From Streptomyces avidinii (GTDB lineage: Bacteria; Actinomycetota; Actinomycetes; Streptomycetales; Streptomycetaceae), in contig NZ_BMVL01000004.1 in the NCBI RefSeq assembly GCF_014650695.1, positions 422,043 through 486,042 of the forward strand: a stretch of DNA of 64,000 nt. The letters are read 5' to 3'. Within the stretch, counting starts at the first letter, position 1. Every line of letters starts with the position of its first letter. The notes below the pieces were generated by a model. The model saw only the letters and a list, made by a program, of their open reading frames with translations. It did not search any database and had not been told where the DNA came from. A program made the position numbers and the translations under genes. Positions 34,484 to 42,567 of the stretch are shown in pieces.

Positions 34484-36676
34484 GTGGGGCGAGAACGGTG
34501 GCGGACCGCGGGCAGCGCCCTGGTCCGGGTGCTGCTGGTCTGGGCGGTGTCCACCCTCACCATGCTCGTGCTGGCCGGGATCCTTCCGGACTTCCGGCTC
34601 CAGTCCGACGACGGCGACAGCATCACGCAGATCGGGCTGACCGCCGCCTGGGCGGCCGGGGCCTTCGGCCTGCTGAGCGCACTGGTCTGGCCGCTGCTCG
34701 TCCGGGCCCTGCTGCTCGTGCCCGCCCTGGTGCTCGGGCTGCTCGTCTTCTTCCTCAACGGCTCGCTCCTGCTGATAGCGATCGGCCTGATTCCGGACGG
34801 GCGCAGCGAGGTGGCCCCCGAGACCGCCGTGGTCGTCGCCGCCGTGATGTCCGCGGTGGCGTCGGCGACCTCCACCGCCCTCGCCGTGCGCGACGACGAG
34901 GCGTACCGGCGCCGGCTCTACCGGCTCGCCGACCGGCGCCGCCGAAGGCAGGGCAGGTCGGCCCCGCTCCGGGGCGCCGGGTCCCCGCCGGGGCTGCTGC
35001 TGCTCCAGCTGGACGGGGTGGGGTACGAGGTGCTGCGCCGCGCGTGCGCCGACGGGCTGATGCCGACGCTGGCCGGATGGCTGGAGCACGGCCACCGCGC
35101 CCGGCCCTGGCGTACGGACTGGTCGAGCCAGACGGGTGCCAGCCAGCTCGGCATCCTGCACGGCTCCAATTTCGACGTGCCCGCCTTCCGCTGGTACGAG
35201 AAGCACACCGGCGAGGTGATGGTGTGCAACCGGCCGACCAGCGCCGCCGAGCTCCAGCGGCGGGCCATCGAGCGCACCGGTGACGGCGGACTGCTGTCGC
35301 TGGACGGGGCGAGCCGGGGCAACCTGTTCAGCGGCGGCGCCGACCAACTGGCACTGGTGCTCTCCGTCTCGGCCCGGCGCGGGCGGGCCAACCGGTCCCG
35401 CTCGGGCTACTTCGCGTACTTCTCCGATCCGGCCAACGCCGTCCGCACGGCCGTGTCCTTCGTCGCCGAGGTGGTCCGCGAGATCGGCCAGTCCCTGCGG
35501 GCACGGATCCGCGGGGACCGGCCGAGGGTCTCGCGCGGCGGGCTGTATCCGCTGATCAGGGCCTTCGCGACGGTGGTGGAGCGGGACGTGGTCGTCGCGG
35601 CGGTGATCGGCGACATGCTGGCCGGGCGCTCCGCGATCTACGCCGACCTGGTGGCCTACGACGAGGTCGCGCACCACTCGGGACCGCACGGCCGGGACAC
35701 CGACCGGGTGCTGGCGCGGCTGGACCGGAGCATCGCGCTGATCTCCCGGGTCGCCGAGCACGCGCCGCGCCGGTACCGGATCGTGCTGCTCTCCGACCAC
35801 GGCCAGAGCCCGGGGGAGACCTTCCTCGGCCGGTACGGGCTGACCCTGAAGGACCTGGTCCGGGCGGGCTGCGGGCTGCCGGTCTCCCGCCGGGCCGGCC
35901 GTACCCACAGCGGGGCCGAGGCCCGGGCAGCCGTGCTCGCGGCGCTCCACCGGCCGGTCGAGGAGGGCGAGGGGGCTCACCCGGGGCGCGGCTCCGAACC
36001 GGTGGTGCTGGCCTCGGGCAACCTCGGCCTGATCTCCTTCCCGGGCATCCCGGGCCGGGCCTCGCGGGCGCGGATCGAGCGCGCGCACCCCGCCCTGCTG
36101 GCGACCCTGGCGAACCATCCGGGTGTGGGGTTCCTGCTGGTGGACGGGGTGGTGCTGGGCCGGGACGGGGCCGTGGCCCGGCTGGACGTCCCGGGGGAGG
36201 CGGAGGCGCTGCTGGCCCCTTTCGGTCCGGGTGCGGCGGAGGCCGTGCGCCGGACCGATGCCTTCCCGCACGTGGCCGACGTCATGGTGAACTCCGCCTA
36301 CGACCCGGCGACCGGCGCGGTGCACGCGTTCGAGGAGCAGATCGGTTCACACGGCGGGCTGGGCGGGGACCAGGGGCGTCCGTTCCTGATGTGGCCCGCG
36401 GAGCTGTCGGACCCGGACCCGGACCTGTGCCTGGCCCCGGACCCGGCCACCGGACAGGAGCAGGAGCTGGTCGGGGCCGAGGCGGTGCACGTCGTGCTGC
36501 GGCGCTGGCTGCGGGAGGCGGACGGGCCGCAGGTGCCGGTGGATCCGCCGGTGGGCGGGTCGGCGGCTGATCCACCGGCACCTGCGGAGCGGCCGGTGGA
36601 GGAACCCCCGCCCCGGGGCGGAAACAGCGGAAGCCTTCCTTCCGCAGCGGTGCCCGCACGGGACGAAATCCGCTGA
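34484..36676 (+). CDS. Membrane-anchored alkaline-phosphatase-superfamily protein with holin-4-like N-terminus
   Basis: A 730-residue fusion. Residues 1-130 contain four membrane helices resembling phage holin family 4 / Mycobacterium membrane proteins. From about residue 165 a soluble alkaline-phosphatase-superfamily domain follows: L-L-Q-L-D-G-V-G-Y (metal Asp), S-Q-T-G-A-S-Q nucleophile region, D-E-V-A-H-H-S-G-P-H, and L-S-D-H-G-Q-S. The last 60 residues are Pro-rich and probably disordered. It may act on a phosphodiester of the envelope. The GTG at 34484 has GGAGG 8 nt upstream. A 19-bp inverted repeat lies within its 3' end. Confidence 0.82.
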   Translation: MGRERWRTAGSALVRVLLVWAVSTLTMLVLAGILPDFRLQSDDGDSITQIGLTAAWAAGAFGLLSALVWPLLVRALLLVPALVLGLLVFFLNGSLLLIAIGLIPDGRSEVAPETAVVVAAVMSAVASATSTALAVRDDEAYRRRLYRLADRRRRRQGRSAPLRGAGSPPGLLLLQLDGVGYEVLRRACADGLMPTLAGWLEHGHRARPWRTDWSSQTGASQLGILHGSNFDVPAFRWYEKHTGEVMVCNRPTSAAELQRRAIERTGDGGLLSLDGASRGNLFSGGADQLALVLSVSARRGRANRSRSGYFAYFSDPANAVRTAVSFVAEVVREIGQSLRARIRGDRPRVSRGGLYPLIRAFATVVERDVVVAAVIGDMLAGRSAIYADLVAYDEVAHHSGPHGRDTDRVLARLDRSIALISRVAEHAPRRYRIVLLSDHGQSPGETFLGRYGLTLKDLVRAGCGLPVSRRAGRTHSGAEARAAVLAALHRPVEEGEGAHPGRGSEPVVLASGNLGLISFPGIPGRASRARIERAHPALLATLANHPGVGFLLVDGVVLGRDGAVARLDVPGEAEALLAPFGPGAAEAVRRTDAFPHVADVMVNSAYDPATGAVHAFEEQIGSHGGLGGDQGRPFLMWPAELSDPDPDLCLAPDPATGQEQELVGAEAVHVVLRRWLREADGPQVPVDPPVGGSAADPPAPAERPVEEPPPRGGNSGSLPSAAVPARDEIR
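36527..36587 (+). repeat. 19-bp perfect inverted repeat inside the phosphatase gene 3' end
   Basis: Positions 36527-36545 and 36569-36587 are exact reverse complements (CCGCAGGTGCCGGTGGATC and its complement) separated by 23 nt. They encode the Pro-rich tail, so the hairpin overlaps coding sequence about 90 bp before the stop. A second small hairpin (GCGGAAG/CTTCCGC) follows near 36626-36646. Together they could attenuate transcription before the permease gene. Confidence 0.7.
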
Positions 36677-36752
36677 TTTTGTTGGCGTCCGCGCGGTGGT
36701 CAACCATGTGTTGACCTGCCCAGCATGTGAGACATCCAGAGGCGCACCACCG

Positions 36753-38138
36753 ATGACCAGCACCGCAACCCTGCCCGCCGAGACTTCCGTACCCCCCGAG
36801 CAGGGCCGGGACCGGCACGCGCGCCGCTTCGGCCTGCCCGTCGCGACCTGCCTGGTCATGGGGAACATCATCGGCGGCGGAATCTTCCTGCTCCCCGCCT
36901 CGGTGGCCCCCTTCGGCACCATCAGCCTGGTCGCCTTCGCCGTCCTCACCCTCGGCGCGATAGCCCTCGCCCTGGTCTTCGGCCGACTCGCCGAGCGCCA
37001 CCCGCAGACCGGCGGCCCCTACGTCTACGCCCGCGCCGCCTTCGGCGACTTCGCAGGCTTCCTGGCGGCCTGGAGCTACTGGATCACCGCCTGGGTTTCG
37101 AACGCGGCCCTCGCCGTCGCCGCCGTCGGCTACCTCACGGTGCTCTTCCCCGCCGCGGGCGAGCACAAGTGGTCGATGTGCCTGGCCGCCCTCGCCGTCC
37201 AGTGGCTCCCCGCCCTCGCCAACCTGGCGGGCACCCGTTACGTCGGCGCGGTCCAGGTCGTCGCCACCGTGCTCAAGTTCGCCCCGCTGCTCCTGGTGGC
37301 CGTGGGCGGGCTGTTCTTCTTCGACCCCGCCAACCTCGGCCCCTTCCGGGCCACCGACCAGAGCGCGGCCGGCGCCGTCTCCGCCTCCGCGGCGATCCTG
37401 CTGTTCAGCTACCTCGGCGTCGAGTCGGCCACGGTCAGCGCCGGCGAGGTCCGCGACCCGGCGCGCAACGTCGGCCGGGCCACCGTCCTGGGCACCGTGG
37501 GCGCCGCCACCGTGTACCTGCTCGGCACCGTCGCAGTCTTCGGCCTGGTCGCCCACGACCGGCTGGTCTCCTCCACCGCCCCCTTCACCGACGCCGTCAA
37601 TGCCATGTTCGGCGGTACCTGGGGCGGCACCGTGGTGGCCTGCGCCGCCGTCGTCTCGATGCTGGGCGCCCTCAACGGCTGGACCCTGCTCAGCGCGCAG
37701 ACCCCGTACGCGGCCGCCAAGGACGGGCTCTTCCCGAAGGTCTTCGGGGCGAAGAAGCGCGGCGTGCCCGTCGTCGGCGTGATCGTCACCGTCGCACTGG
37801 CCTCCGCCCTGACCGTCTACAACTACACGGCCGGCGCCGAGGGCGTATTCGAGAGCCTGGTGCTGATCACCACCTTCACCGCGACGGTCCCCTACCTGCT
37901 CGCCACCGCCGCGCAGATCCACTTCCTGCTCTCCGGGCAGCGCGACCGGGTCCACCCCGGTCGCCTGGCGCGCGACGGCATCCTCGCCGCCCTCGCCTTC
38001 GGATTCTCGATGTGGCTGGTCGCCGGCTCCGGCTACGCGGCCGTCTACCAGGGCGTGCTGTTCCTCTTCGCGGGCGTCCTCGTGTACGCCGCGATGTCCG
38101 CCAGGAAGCACCGCGCCGCCGCGTCCCCCGCGGAGTAG
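36753..38138 (+). CDS. APC-family amino acid permease
   Basis: A 461-residue transporter with about twelve membrane helices. The APC substrate loop G-N-I-I-G-G-G-I-F-L-L-P is in helix 1; T-G-G-P-Y-V-Y-A-R-A-A-F-G follows helix 2; Y-L-G-V-E-S-A lies in helix 6. It is close in style to arginine/agmatine or putrescine antiporters, but the substrate cannot be fixed. The ATG at 36753 has a weak AGAGGCG site. It stands 76 bp after the phosphatase gene. Confidence 0.9.
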   Translation: MTSTATLPAETSVPPEQGRDRHARRFGLPVATCLVMGNIIGGGIFLLPASVAPFGTISLVAFAVLTLGAIALALVFGRLAERHPQTGGPYVYARAAFGDFAGFLAAWSYWITAWVSNAALAVAAVGYLTVLFPAAGEHKWSMCLAALAVQWLPALANLAGTRYVGAVQVVATVLKFAPLLLVAVGGLFFFDPANLGPFRATDQSAAGAVSASAAILLFSYLGVESATVSAGEVRDPARNVGRATVLGTVGAATVYLLGTVAVFGLVAHDRLVSSTAPFTDAVNAMFGGTWGGTVVACAAVVSMLGALNGWTLLSAQTPYAAAKDGLFPKVFGAKKRGVPVVGVIVTVALASALTVYNYTAGAEGVFESLVLITTFTATVPYLLATAAQIHFLLSGQRDRVHPGRLARDGILAALAFGFSMWLVAGSGYAAVYQGVLFLFAGVLVYAAMSARKHRAAASPAE

Positions 38139-38180
38139 CGTGGAAGAAGGGGCCGGCCAGGGGGGCGCCGAGGGATCGAC

Positions 38181-38621
38181 ATGTCCGCGATGAGGAAGAG
38201 CATCGACATCGACCGCAGGCCCGAGGAGGTCTACGCGTACCTGACGGACCCCACGCACCTGCCGGAGTGGCAGGACAGTGCCGTATCCGCCGTCCCGATC
38301 GGGGATCTCCCCGTCCACATCGGTTCGAAGATCCTCGTCACCCGGCAGCTCGGCCGCCGGAGGGTCCCCACGACCATGGAGTTCGTGGAGCTCGACCCGC
38401 CGAGGAGCTGGCACGTGCACGGCGTGGACGGGCCGGTACGGCCCGATGTGCGCGGCACCGTCGAACCCCTCGACGGCGGCACCCGCTCCCGCCTCACCCT
38501 GGACGTCGACTTCGAGGGCCACGGCCTGGGCCGGGCGCTGGTGCCGCTCGTGGTCCGGCCCATGGTCCGCAAGGAGCTGCCGCGCGGCGAGGAGAAGCTC
38601 AAGCACCTCCTGGAAACCTGA
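38181..38621 (+). CDS. SRPBCC family protein
   Basis: A 146-residue START/polyketide-cyclase-like protein: R-K-S-I-D-I-D-R-R-P-E-E-V-Y-A-Y-L-T-D-P, L-P-E-W-Q-D-S, then beta-strands with W-H-V-H-G-V-D-G and a C-terminal helix ending K-E-L-P-R-G-E-E-K-L-K-H-L-L-E. It is the second such protein in the window and not closely similar to the one at 15 kb. It lies 42 bp after the permease gene and may be in its transcript. Confidence 0.8.
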   Translation: MSAMRKSIDIDRRPEEVYAYLTDPTHLPEWQDSAVSAVPIGDLPVHIGSKILVTRQLGRRRVPTTMEFVELDPPRSWHVHGVDGPVRPDVRGTVEPLDGGTRSRLTLDVDFEGHGLGRALVPLVVRPMVRKELPRGEEKLKHLLET

Positions 38622-38673
38622 CCCGTACGCGCAATCCCGCGACGTGCCGGCGGCACGCGTCGTCTGCGGCGAC

Positions 38674-38697
38674 GCGTCTGCGCGGCGCCGCAGACGC
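38674..38697 (+). terminator. Hairpin after the SRPBCC gene
   Basis: GCGTCTGCG (38674-38682) pairs with CGCAGACGC (38689-38697) around a 6-nt loop, about 50 bp after the SRPBCC stop. It is a good candidate terminator for the permease-SRPBCC transcript. Confidence 0.6.
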
Positions 38698-38794
38698 GCT
38701 GGTGATCACGGACGGGTGGACCGGCACCCTGCGCATCCGGCGCGCGTACGCCTTCCGGATCCCGCAGGGTGCCTCCCTGCCGTTCACACCCGAG

Positions 38795-38816
38795 GGGCCG
38801 GTCTTCCGACCGGCCC
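38795..38816 (-). terminator. hrdB terminator
   Basis: GGGCCGGTC and GACCGGCCC form a perfect 9-bp stem with a 4-nt loop, beginning 7 bp beyond the hrdB stop codon on the minus strand. Confidence 0.8.
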
Positions 38817-38822
38817 GACCTC

Positions 38823-40412
38823 CTAGTCGAGGTAGTCGCGCAGCACCTGCGAACGCGACGGGTGGCGCAGCTTGGACATGGTCTTGGACTCGATCTGGCG
38901 GATGCGCTCACGGGTGACCCCGTACACGCGGCCGATCTCGTCCAGGGTCTTCGGCTGGCCGTCGTTGAGGCCGTAGCGCATGGAGACCACGCCCGCCTCG
39001 CGCTCCGAGAGGGTGCCCAGGATGGACTGGAGCTGCTCCTGGAGGAAGGTGAAGCTCACCGCGTCGGCCGGGACGACCGCCTCGGAGTCCTCGATGAGGT
39101 CACCGAACTCGCTGTCGCCCTCCTCACCCAGGGGGGTGTGCAGGGAGATCGGCTCGCGGCCGTACTTCTGGACCTCGATGACCTTCTCGGGGGTCATGTC
39201 GAGTTCCTTGCCCAGCTCCTCCGGGGTGGGCTCGCGGCCCAGGTCCTGGAGCATCTGGCGCTGCACGCGGGCGAGCTTGTTGATGATCTCGACCATGTGC
39301 ACCGGGATGCGGATGGTGCGCGACTGGTCGGCCATGGCACGCGTGATCGCCTGCCGGATCCACCAGGTCGCATACGTGGAGAACTTGAAGCCCTTGGTGT
39401 AGTCGAACTTCTCCACGGCGCGGATCAGGCCGACGTTGCCCTCCTGGATCAGGTCCAGGAAGAGCATGCCGCGGCCGGTGTAGCGCTTGGCGAGGGAGAC
39501 CACGAGGCGGAGGTTGGCCTCCAGCAGGTGGTTCTTCGCGCGGCGGCCGTCCTCGACCAGGATCTCCAGCTCACGCTTGAAGGCGGGCTTGTGGTCCTCC
39601 TCCTCTTCGAGCTTGTACTCGGAGAACAGGCCCGCCTCGATGCGCTTGGCGAGCTCCACCTCCTGCTCGGCGTTGAGGAGGGGGACCTTGCCGATCAGCT
39701 TCAGGTAGTCCTTGACGGGGTCGGCGGTGGCACCGGCCACCATGACCGTCTGCGCCGGGGCGTCGTCCTCGTCGTCGTCGGACAGGACGAAGCCCTGGGT
39801 GCCGCCGGCCTTGGGCGCCTCTTCCTCCGCCTCGTCGGCGAGGTCCTCGGCGGCCCAGTCCTCGCCCTCGACGACGGGGGTCTCGGCCTCGTCGGCGTCC
39901 TTGGCACTGGTCTTCTTCGCCGCGGCGGTCTTCTTCACGGCGGTCTTCTTGGCGGCGGTCTTCTTGACCGTGCGCTTCTTCGGCTCGGCGGCGGCCTCGG
40001 CCGACGCGTCCTCGTCGATGGCGGCGGCCGACGGAGCGGATATCGCCGTGGCGGTGGGCGCGGCCGCGGTGGCGGCCGCGGTCTTGCGCGCACCGATGGG
40101 GCGCGGCGCGGTGGTGGCCTTCTTGGCCACGGTACGGGCCGGGGCGGCGGCAGCCTTGCGGGGCTTCTTGGCGGCAGCCTTGGTGGCGGGGGCCGCGCTG
40201 ACGTGAAGGGCGACACCCTCCTCGTCCAGGACCTGGTTCAGGCTGCGCAGGACCCGCTTCCACTGGTCCACCGGGATGCGGCCGGCCTCGAAGGCCTGGC
40301 GCACGTCGTCACCGTTGATGTGACCCTGCTCGCGGCCGCGCTCGACGAGCGCGACGAGGGCCTCCGATTCGGCGATCTCCGGAGGGAACGTACGGGACGG
40401 GCTGAGCGACAC
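38823..40412 (-). CDS. hrdB: RNA polymerase principal sigma factor HrdB
   Basis: The 529-residue housekeeping sigma-70. Residues 1-75 are the conserved region 1-like segment; 76-215 are an Ala/Lys/Thr then Asp/Glu-rich low-complexity linker typical of Streptomyces HrdB. Region 1.2 has D-P-V-K-D-Y-L; region 2 has [10 protein letters not shown] and the -10-binding [15 protein letters not shown]. Region 4.2 carries the -35-binding [10 protein letters not shown] near the C-terminus. The GTG start has a GAGGCTCC site upstream. Essential gene. Confidence 0.97.
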   Translation of the reverse strand: MSLSPSRTFPPEIAESEALVALVERGREQGHINGDDVRQAFEAGRIPVDQWKRVLRSLNQVLDEEGVALHVSAAPATKAAAKKPRKAAAAPARTVAKKATTAPRPIGARKTAAATAAAPTATAISAPSAAAIDEDASAEAAAEPKKRTVKKTAAKKTAVKKTAAAKKTSAKDADEAETPVVEGEDWAAEDLADEAEEEAPKAGGTQGFVLSDDDEDDAPAQTVMVAGATADPVKDYLKLIGKVPLLNAEQEVELAKRIEAGLFSEYKLEEEEDHKPAFKRELEILVEDGRRAKNHLLEANLRLVVSLAKRYTGRGMLFLDLIQEGNVGLIRAVEKFDYTKGFKFSTYATWWIRQAITRAMADQSRTIRIPVHMVEIINKLARVQRQMLQDLGREPTPEELGKELDMTPEKVIEVQKYGREPISLHTPLGEEGDSEFGDLIEDSEAVVPADAVSFTFLQEQLQSILGTLSEREAGVVSMRYGLNDGQPKTLDEIGRVYGVTRERIRQIESKTMSKLRHPSRSQVLRDYLD

Positions 40413-40474
40413 AAGGAGCCTCTCGTTGCGAACAGATAAAGGGTGGGCGGGACATCATCGCGCGAACTCGGGAA

Positions 40475-40495
40475 ACAGACCCGAGGGGGGTCTGT
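40475..40495 (-). promoter_or_regulatory. Hairpin in the hrdB upstream region
   Basis: ACAGACCC (40475-40482) and GGGTCTGT (40488-40495) form a perfect 8-bp stem with a 5-nt loop, 63-83 bp upstream of the hrdB start. In the gene direction TTTCCC follows it. It could end transcription from the upstream methyltransferase gene, or be part of the hrdB leader; the gap 40413-40626 holds no gene. Confidence 0.5.
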
Positions 40496-40626
40496 ATTCC
40501 GGGCCGCGCGAGGACACCTGTCGGTTCATCGCATGCCCGAGTCGATTCGTTACGCGTTGAATTGAGTGACCTGCGCCACGCTGTGTTCGCGCAACCGATC
40601 CGGCGCAGATCCGTCCGCCCTTCGCA

Positions 40627-41388
40627 TCAGCCCTTTTTGCGGGCCTCGACGAGGAAACGGGCGGTGTGCGCGACGAACGGACCTTCGCGTTCGATCTGTT
40701 CGTGCAGCTCGCGCAACCGGTCCCGGTACTGCCCGACCGTGAAGCCGGGCACCATCCAGATCACCTTCCGCAGAAAGTAGATCACGGCTCCGATGTCGTG
40801 GAACTCCGTGCGCAGTCGTTCGGAGCGCAGATCGACCACGTCGAGGCCGACCCGGCTGGCGTCCGCGACCGCGTCGTCGGGGTGCCGGGCCCGCCGGACC
40901 TCCTCCGGCTGCGGGCCGAGGAAGTACTCGACGAGCTCGAAGACGCTCGCCGGGCCGACCTGCTGCGAGAGGTAGGTTCCGCCCGGTGTCAGCACCCGCG
41001 CGATCTCCTCCCACCAGATGGTCACCGGATGCCGGCTGGTCACCAGCTCGAAGGCGTCGTCGCCGAAGGGCAGCGGCGGCTCGTCGGAGTCCGCGACCAC
41101 CACCGCGCCCAGCGGGTGCAGCAGCCGTGTCGCCCTCTCGATGTTGGGCGGCCAGGACTCGGTGGCCACCATCAGCGGCGGCAGCGGACCGGACCCGGCC
41201 AGGACCTCACCGCCGCCGGTCTGGATGTCCAGGGCCGACCGGGCGCGGGCCAGGCGCTCGGCCATCAGCCTCTGGTAGCCCCAGGAGGGGCGCTGCTCGG
41301 TGGCCCGGCCGTCGAGCCAGGAGAAGTCCCAGCCGTCCACGGAGACGGACTCGGCCTCGGCGACAAGATGGTCGAAAGTACGCGTCAT
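40627..41388 (-). CDS. SAM-dependent methyltransferase
   Basis: A 253-residue class I methyltransferase: A-L-D-I-Q-T-G-G-G-E takes the place of motif I, then A-T-E-S-W-P-P-N, L-P-F-G-D-D-A-F-E-L-V-T-S-R-H-P and I-A-R-V-L-T-P-G-G-T-Y. The Q-T-G-G-G version of motif I is recurrent in actinobacterial homologues as I recall. The substrate is unknown. The ATG at 41388 has AAGG only 1-4 nt upstream; a longer frame begins at 41424. It lies upstream of hrdB on the same strand and diverges from folD. Confidence 0.82.
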   Translation of the reverse strand: MTRTFDHLVAEAESVSVDGWDFSWLDGRATEQRPSWGYQRLMAERLARARSALDIQTGGGEVLAGSGPLPPLMVATESWPPNIERATRLLHPLGAVVVADSDEPPLPFGDDAFELVTSRHPVTIWWEEIARVLTPGGTYLSQQVGPASVFELVEYFLGPQPEEVRRARHPDDAVADASRVGLDVVDLRSERLRTEFHDIGAVIYFLRKVIWMVPGFTVGQYRDRLRELHEQIEREGPFVAHTARFLVEARKKG

Positions 41389-41437
41389 GCCTTGATCGTC
41401 CCAGGTCGGACGCCCGTCAACCACCGGATATGTCGAC

Positions 41438-41443
41438 TACAGT
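41438..41443 (+). promoter_or_regulatory. -10 box of the folD/ZTP riboswitch transcript
   Basis: TACAGT lies 8 bp before the first conserved base of the riboswitch, placing a start site at about 41450. This fits an HrdB promoter that gives a transcript beginning right at the riboswitch. Confidence 0.55.
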
Positions 41444-41450
41444 GGTCGGC

Positions 41451-41545
41451 GGGCCGTGACTGGCGTTCGGGTGGATCACCACCGGGGAGCGGCCCGGCGT
41501 ACCGAGCACTCCGGTACGTCGACTGCCGCGCGCCTGGGCGAACCG
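41451..41545 (+). ncRNA. ZTP (pfl) riboswitch upstream of folD
   Basis: The sequence contains the two conserved blocks of the pfl RNA in the right order: CGTGACTGGCG (41455-41465), then GTGGATCACCACCGGGGAGC where the GTGG/CCAC stem encloses ATCA, and after a variable hairpin (TACCGAGCACTCCGGTA) the 3' block CCGCGCGCCTGGGC (41526-41539). This class senses ZTP/ZMP, a signal of folate shortage in purine synthesis, and switches on one-carbon genes such as folD. It ends about 30 nt before the folD start, so control could be at translation initiation or by early termination. Confidence 0.9.
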
Positions 41546-41573
41546 CGATCCGCAGCGACGTTCAGGAGATCCC

Positions 41574-42494
41574 GTGACGACTGCCCAGACTGTCTCAGCC
41601 ACTGCCGGCGCCCCTGCCGGCGCCACCGACACCGCCACGGCCCGGCTGATGGACGGCACCGCCGTCGCCCGCCGCATCTCGGAGCAGACCGCCGTCCACG
41701 CGGCGAAGATCACCGAGCGCACCGGTACCGCGCCGTGTCTGGCGACCGTGCTCGTCGGCGAGGACCCCGCCTCCGTCACGTACGTCCGCATGAAGCAGAA
41801 CCGCTGCGCCAAGGCCGGGATCACCTCCCGCCACGTGGAGCTGCCGGCGTCGACCACCACGCAGGAGCTCGTCGCCGCGATCACCGCCCTCTCCGAGGAC
41901 CCGGAGATCAGCGGCATCCTGCTCCAGCACCCCGTCCCGCACCACATCGACGAGCGCGCCGCCTTCGAGGCCATCGCCCCGGGCAAGGACGTCGACGGGG
42001 TCACCATGCACTCCTTCGCCGCCATGGGCTTCGGGCTGCCGGGCTTCGTCTCCTGCACCCCCGGCGGCATCATGCGCCTCCTCGCCGCCTACGACGTGGA
42101 CCTGACCGGCAAGCACGCCGTCGTCGTCGGCCGCAGCGCGATCCTGGGCAAGCCGGCCGGGATGCTGCTGCTGGAGCAGAACGCCACCGTCACCTACTGT
42201 CACTCGCGCACCCGGGACCTGTCCTCGATCGTGCGCCAGGCGGACGTGCTGGTCGCCGCCGTGGGCAAGGCCGAGTTCATCCGGGGCGAGGACATCAAGC
42301 CCGGCGCGGTGGTCCTGGACGCCGGCTACAACGAGGGCAACGTCGGCGACGTGCACTTCGAGTCGGCCGCCGCCCGGGCCTCGCTGATCACCCCGGTTCC
42401 GGGCGGCGTCGGCCCGATGACCATCGCCGTCCTGCTGGAGCAGACCGTCCTGGCGGCCGCGGCGCAGGCCGGGCTGGACCTCGCGGAGCTCTGA
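41574..42494 (+). CDS. folD: Bifunctional methylenetetrahydrofolate dehydrogenase/methenyltetrahydrofolate cyclohydrolase
   Basis: A 306-residue FolD making 10-formyl-THF from 5,10-methylene-THF with NADP. The catalytic Y-V-R-M-K (Tyr/Lys), P-G-K-D-V-D-G-V and G-R-S-A-I-L-G-K-P-A-G-M-L-L signatures are clear. The usual P-L-P motif appears as L-L-Q-H-P-V-P-H-H-I-D, a variant I associate with an alternative actinomycete FolD. The N-terminal 24 residues are an Ala/Thr-rich extension. The GTG at 41574 has AGGAG 7 nt upstream. Preceded by a ZTP riboswitch; followed by a strong terminator. Confidence 0.95.
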   Translation: MTTAQTVSATAGAPAGATDTATARLMDGTAVARRISEQTAVHAAKITERTGTAPCLATVLVGEDPASVTYVRMKQNRCAKAGITSRHVELPASTTTQELVAAITALSEDPEISGILLQHPVPHHIDERAAFEAIAPGKDVDGVTMHSFAAMGFGLPGFVSCTPGGIMRLLAAYDVDLTGKHAVVVGRSAILGKPAGMLLLEQNATVTYCHSRTRDLSSIVRQADVLVAAVGKAEFIRGEDIKPGAVVLDAGYNEGNVGDVHFESAAARASLITPVPGGVGPMTIAVLLEQTVLAAAAQAGLDLAEL

Positions 42495-42504
42495 CCGCGG
42501 ATCG

Positions 42505-42534
42505 AACGCCCCGGGCCCCAGGGTCCGGGGCGTT
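42505..42534 (+). terminator. folD terminator
   Basis: AACGCCCCGG (42505-42514) pairs with CCGGGGCGTT (42525-42534) and is followed by CCTGTTT. It is a 10-bp stem with an adjoining T-rich tail, 10 bp after the folD stop. Confidence 0.88.
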
Positions 42535-42567
42535 CCTGTTTCCGGCCCCGGATTTCCGGCCCGGCTT

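Noticed and set aside
38644-38823. Short plus-strand frame extending towards the hrdB terminator
   Set aside because: No start codon with a ribosome site; it spans two hairpins that are best read as terminators.
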